From: Streptomyces xanthochromogenes
Lineage (GTDB): Bacteria > Actinomycetota > Actinomycetes > Streptomycetales > Streptomycetaceae
Assembly: GCF_014650455.1 (NCBI RefSeq)
Contig: NZ_BMUZ01000001.1
Coordinates: forward strand, 248,001 to 312,000
Direction: 5' to 3'
Length of the DNA stretch: 64,000 nucleotides
Below the pieces are notes generated by a model that did no database searches, was not told the origin of the DNA, and was given only the letters and a program-made list of their open reading frames with translations. Made by a program: the position numbers and the translations under genes. Each line of letters opens with the position of its first letter. Positions within the stretch are counted from its first letter, which is position 1. Positions 62,682-64,000 of this stretch are shown here, in pieces.

Positions 62682-63662
62682 CTACTCGCCGGAGAGTTCC
62701 GCGGCCTCGGCGCGCAGGTCACGGCGGAGTTCCTTGGGCAGCGAGAAGGTGATCGACTCGTCCGCCGTCTTGACGGTCTCGACGTCGCCGTAGCCTCGCT
62801 CGGCCAGCCATTCCAGGACACCGTCCACCAGAACGTCCGGCACGGAGGCGCCCGAGGTCAGGCCGACCGTAGTGACGCCCTCCAGCCAGGCCTCGTCGAT
62901 CTCGTCGGCGAAGTCCACCAGGTGGGCGGCGGGGGCGCCCGCGTCGAGGGCGACCTCGACCATGCGGATCGAGTTCGAGGAGTTCTTGGAGCCGACGACG
63001 ATGACCAGCTGGGCGTCCTCGGCGAGCTTCTTCACGGCCACCTGGCGGTTCTGCGTGGCGTAGCAGATGTCGTCGCTGGGCGGCGAGAGCAGGTTGGGGA
63101 ACTTGTTCTTGAGGGCGCCGACCGTCTCCATCGTCTCGTCGACGGAGAGCGTGGTCTGGGAGAGCCAGACGACCTTCGACTCGTCGCGGACCTCGACATT
63201 GGCCACGTCGTCCGGGCCGTCGACCAGGGTGATGTGCTCGGGGGCCTCGCCGGAGGTGCCGATGACCTCCTCGTGACCCTCGTGGCCGATCAGGAGGATG
63301 TCGTAGTCCTCCTTCGCGTACCGCACGGCCTCCTTGTGGACCTTGGTGACCAGCGGGCACGTGGCGTCGATGGTGGCCAGCTTGCGCTCGGCGGCCTCGG
63401 CGTGGACGGTCGGGGCGACGCCGTGCGCGGAGAACATCACGATGGAGCCCTCGGGCACCTCCGCCGTCTGCTCGACGAAGATCGCGCCCTTCTTCTCCAG
63501 GGTCTGCACGACGTACTTGTTGTGGACGATCTCGTGCCGGACGTAGATGGGCGCCCCGTACTGCTCCAGGGCCTTCTCCACGGCGATCACGGCACGGTCC
63601 ACGCCCGCGCAGTAGCCACGGGGAGCGGCGAGCAGGACCCGGCGGGCAGCAGTAACAGTCAT
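62682..63662 (-). CDS. ispH: 4-hydroxy-3-methylbut-2-enyl diphosphate reductase IspH
   Basis: The 326-residue enzyme starts [20 protein letters not shown] at ATG 63662. Cluster ligands are the cysteines in [19 protein letters not shown] and [11 protein letters not shown]. The catalytic Glu region is present in [13 protein letters not shown]. It performs the last step of the MEP pathway, giving IPP and DMAPP. Length and motifs are canonical. An in-frame ATG 9 nt upstream is an alternative start. Confidence 0.95.
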   Translation of the reverse strand: MTVTAARRVLLAAPRGYCAGVDRAVIAVEKALEQYGAPIYVRHEIVHNKYVVQTLEKKGAIFVEQTAEVPEGSIVMFSAHGVAPTVHAEAAERKLATIDATCPLVTKVHKEAVRYAKEDYDILLIGHEGHEEVIGTSGEAPEHITLVDGPDDVANVEVRDESKVVWLSQTTLSVDETMETVGALKNKFPNLLSPPSDDICYATQNRQVAVKKLAEDAQLVIVVGSKNSSNSIRMVEVALDAGAPAAHLVDFADEIDEAWLEGVTTVGLTSGASVPDVLVDGVLEWLAERGYGDVETVKTADESITFSLPKELRRDLRAEAAELSGE

Positions 63663-63879
63663 GCCGTCCATGGTAGGGGCTGACACCGACAGCCCGGCCG
63701 GACCCGTGCGGCCCGTGGAACACGATCCTCCGGCCGCCCCGTGCGGCCCATGGAACTCGATCCTCCGGTCCCCCGCCCGACCGGCGAGCGGAATCCGCGC
63801 ACCCCGCGCCCGCGCACCCCCGGCGCCCGACCGGCGCCCCCGGCGGGCCAAAGATCGCGGTGCCGGTGAGACTGGGCGC

Positions 63880-64000
63880 ATGAGCGGCGTACGCGAGGAG
63901 CACGAGGATTCCGGCAAGCCCCGCCACCCCGGGGGGACAGGGCCCGGCGAGGTGGCCGAGGGGACCGGGCGGGAGGAGACCGGGCAGCTGCGGCGGAGTC
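63880..64000 (+). CDS. Hypothetical protein, N-terminal fragment (runs off the window)
   Basis: An open frame starts at ATG 63880, shortly after GTGAG, and continues to the edge. It encodes about 40 residues rich in Gly, Glu and Arg ([14 protein letters not shown]), likely the disordered start of a larger protein. It is divergent from ispH. No domain can be read yet. Confidence 0.5.
   Translation, partial: MSGVREEHEDSGKPRHPGGTGPGEVAEGTGREETGQLRRS

Overview
The window is high-GC actinobacterial DNA. Gene content, strong G/C third-position bias, frequent GTG/TTG starts, and a mycothiol gene (mshB) beside a BldK-type oligopeptide importer point to Streptomyces or a close relative such as Kitasatospora or Streptacidiphilus. 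From memory of S. coelicolor locus order, the left part (mshB, oligopeptide importers, typA, sdh) and the far right part (ychF, ppgK, ispH) match two nearby chromosomal blocks. What lies between them is accessory. No rRNA, tRNA, CRISPR array or insertion sequence was found.

Region 1 (1-4.4 kb) holds the mycothiol deacetylase gene mshB with two small membrane-protein genes and a divergent S9 peptidase. Region 2 (4.7-24.1 kb) carries three paralogous five-gene oligopeptide/dipeptide ABC importers: one on the plus strand (4783-10702) and two in tandem on the minus strand (13499-18077 and 18240-24090). The outer minus-strand operon looks like bldK. In the plus-strand operon a permease and a solute-binding protein are fused in one reading frame. 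Each operon has a strong hairpin just downstream of its binding-protein gene.

The most interesting locus sits between the opposing importers. A 27-codon gene at 10952-11035 encodes a basic mini-peptide ending in AYIYY. It is followed by a perfect 14-bp terminator-like hairpin and then a lone cytochrome P450 (11129-12451). This is the layout of a minimal P450-modified RiPP, and the aromatic C-terminus resembles a shortened, tryptophan-free version of the tryptorubin/atropopeptide core AWYIWY.

Region 3 (24.5-42.6 kb) contains typA, an unusually long binding lipoprotein, an actinobacterial succinate dehydrogenase operon (membrane anchor, flavoprotein, Fe-S protein), a GH18-like secreted protein, a PAS-GAF-PP2C-ATPase regulator with a separate RsbW-like ATPase, a NUDIX hydrolase, a GntR regulator, a serpin-like protein and a CsbD-like mini-protein. 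Region 4 (42.6-46.8 kb) has a stand-alone trpE/trpG pair behind a six-unit palindromic repeat array, and a cation/proton antiporter. Region 5 (about 47.1-59.8 kb) is a lower-GC defence island: a tyrosine integrase with flanking direct repeats, a Septu-like ATPase plus HNH pair, and a translationally coupled type I restriction-modification operon that includes a metallopeptidase gene. It abuts the 3' end of ychF. Region 6 (59.8-64 kb) is core: ychF, a DUF6542-like protein, ppgK, ispH and the start of one further gene.

Family assignments come from reading motifs in the translations. No database search was possible.
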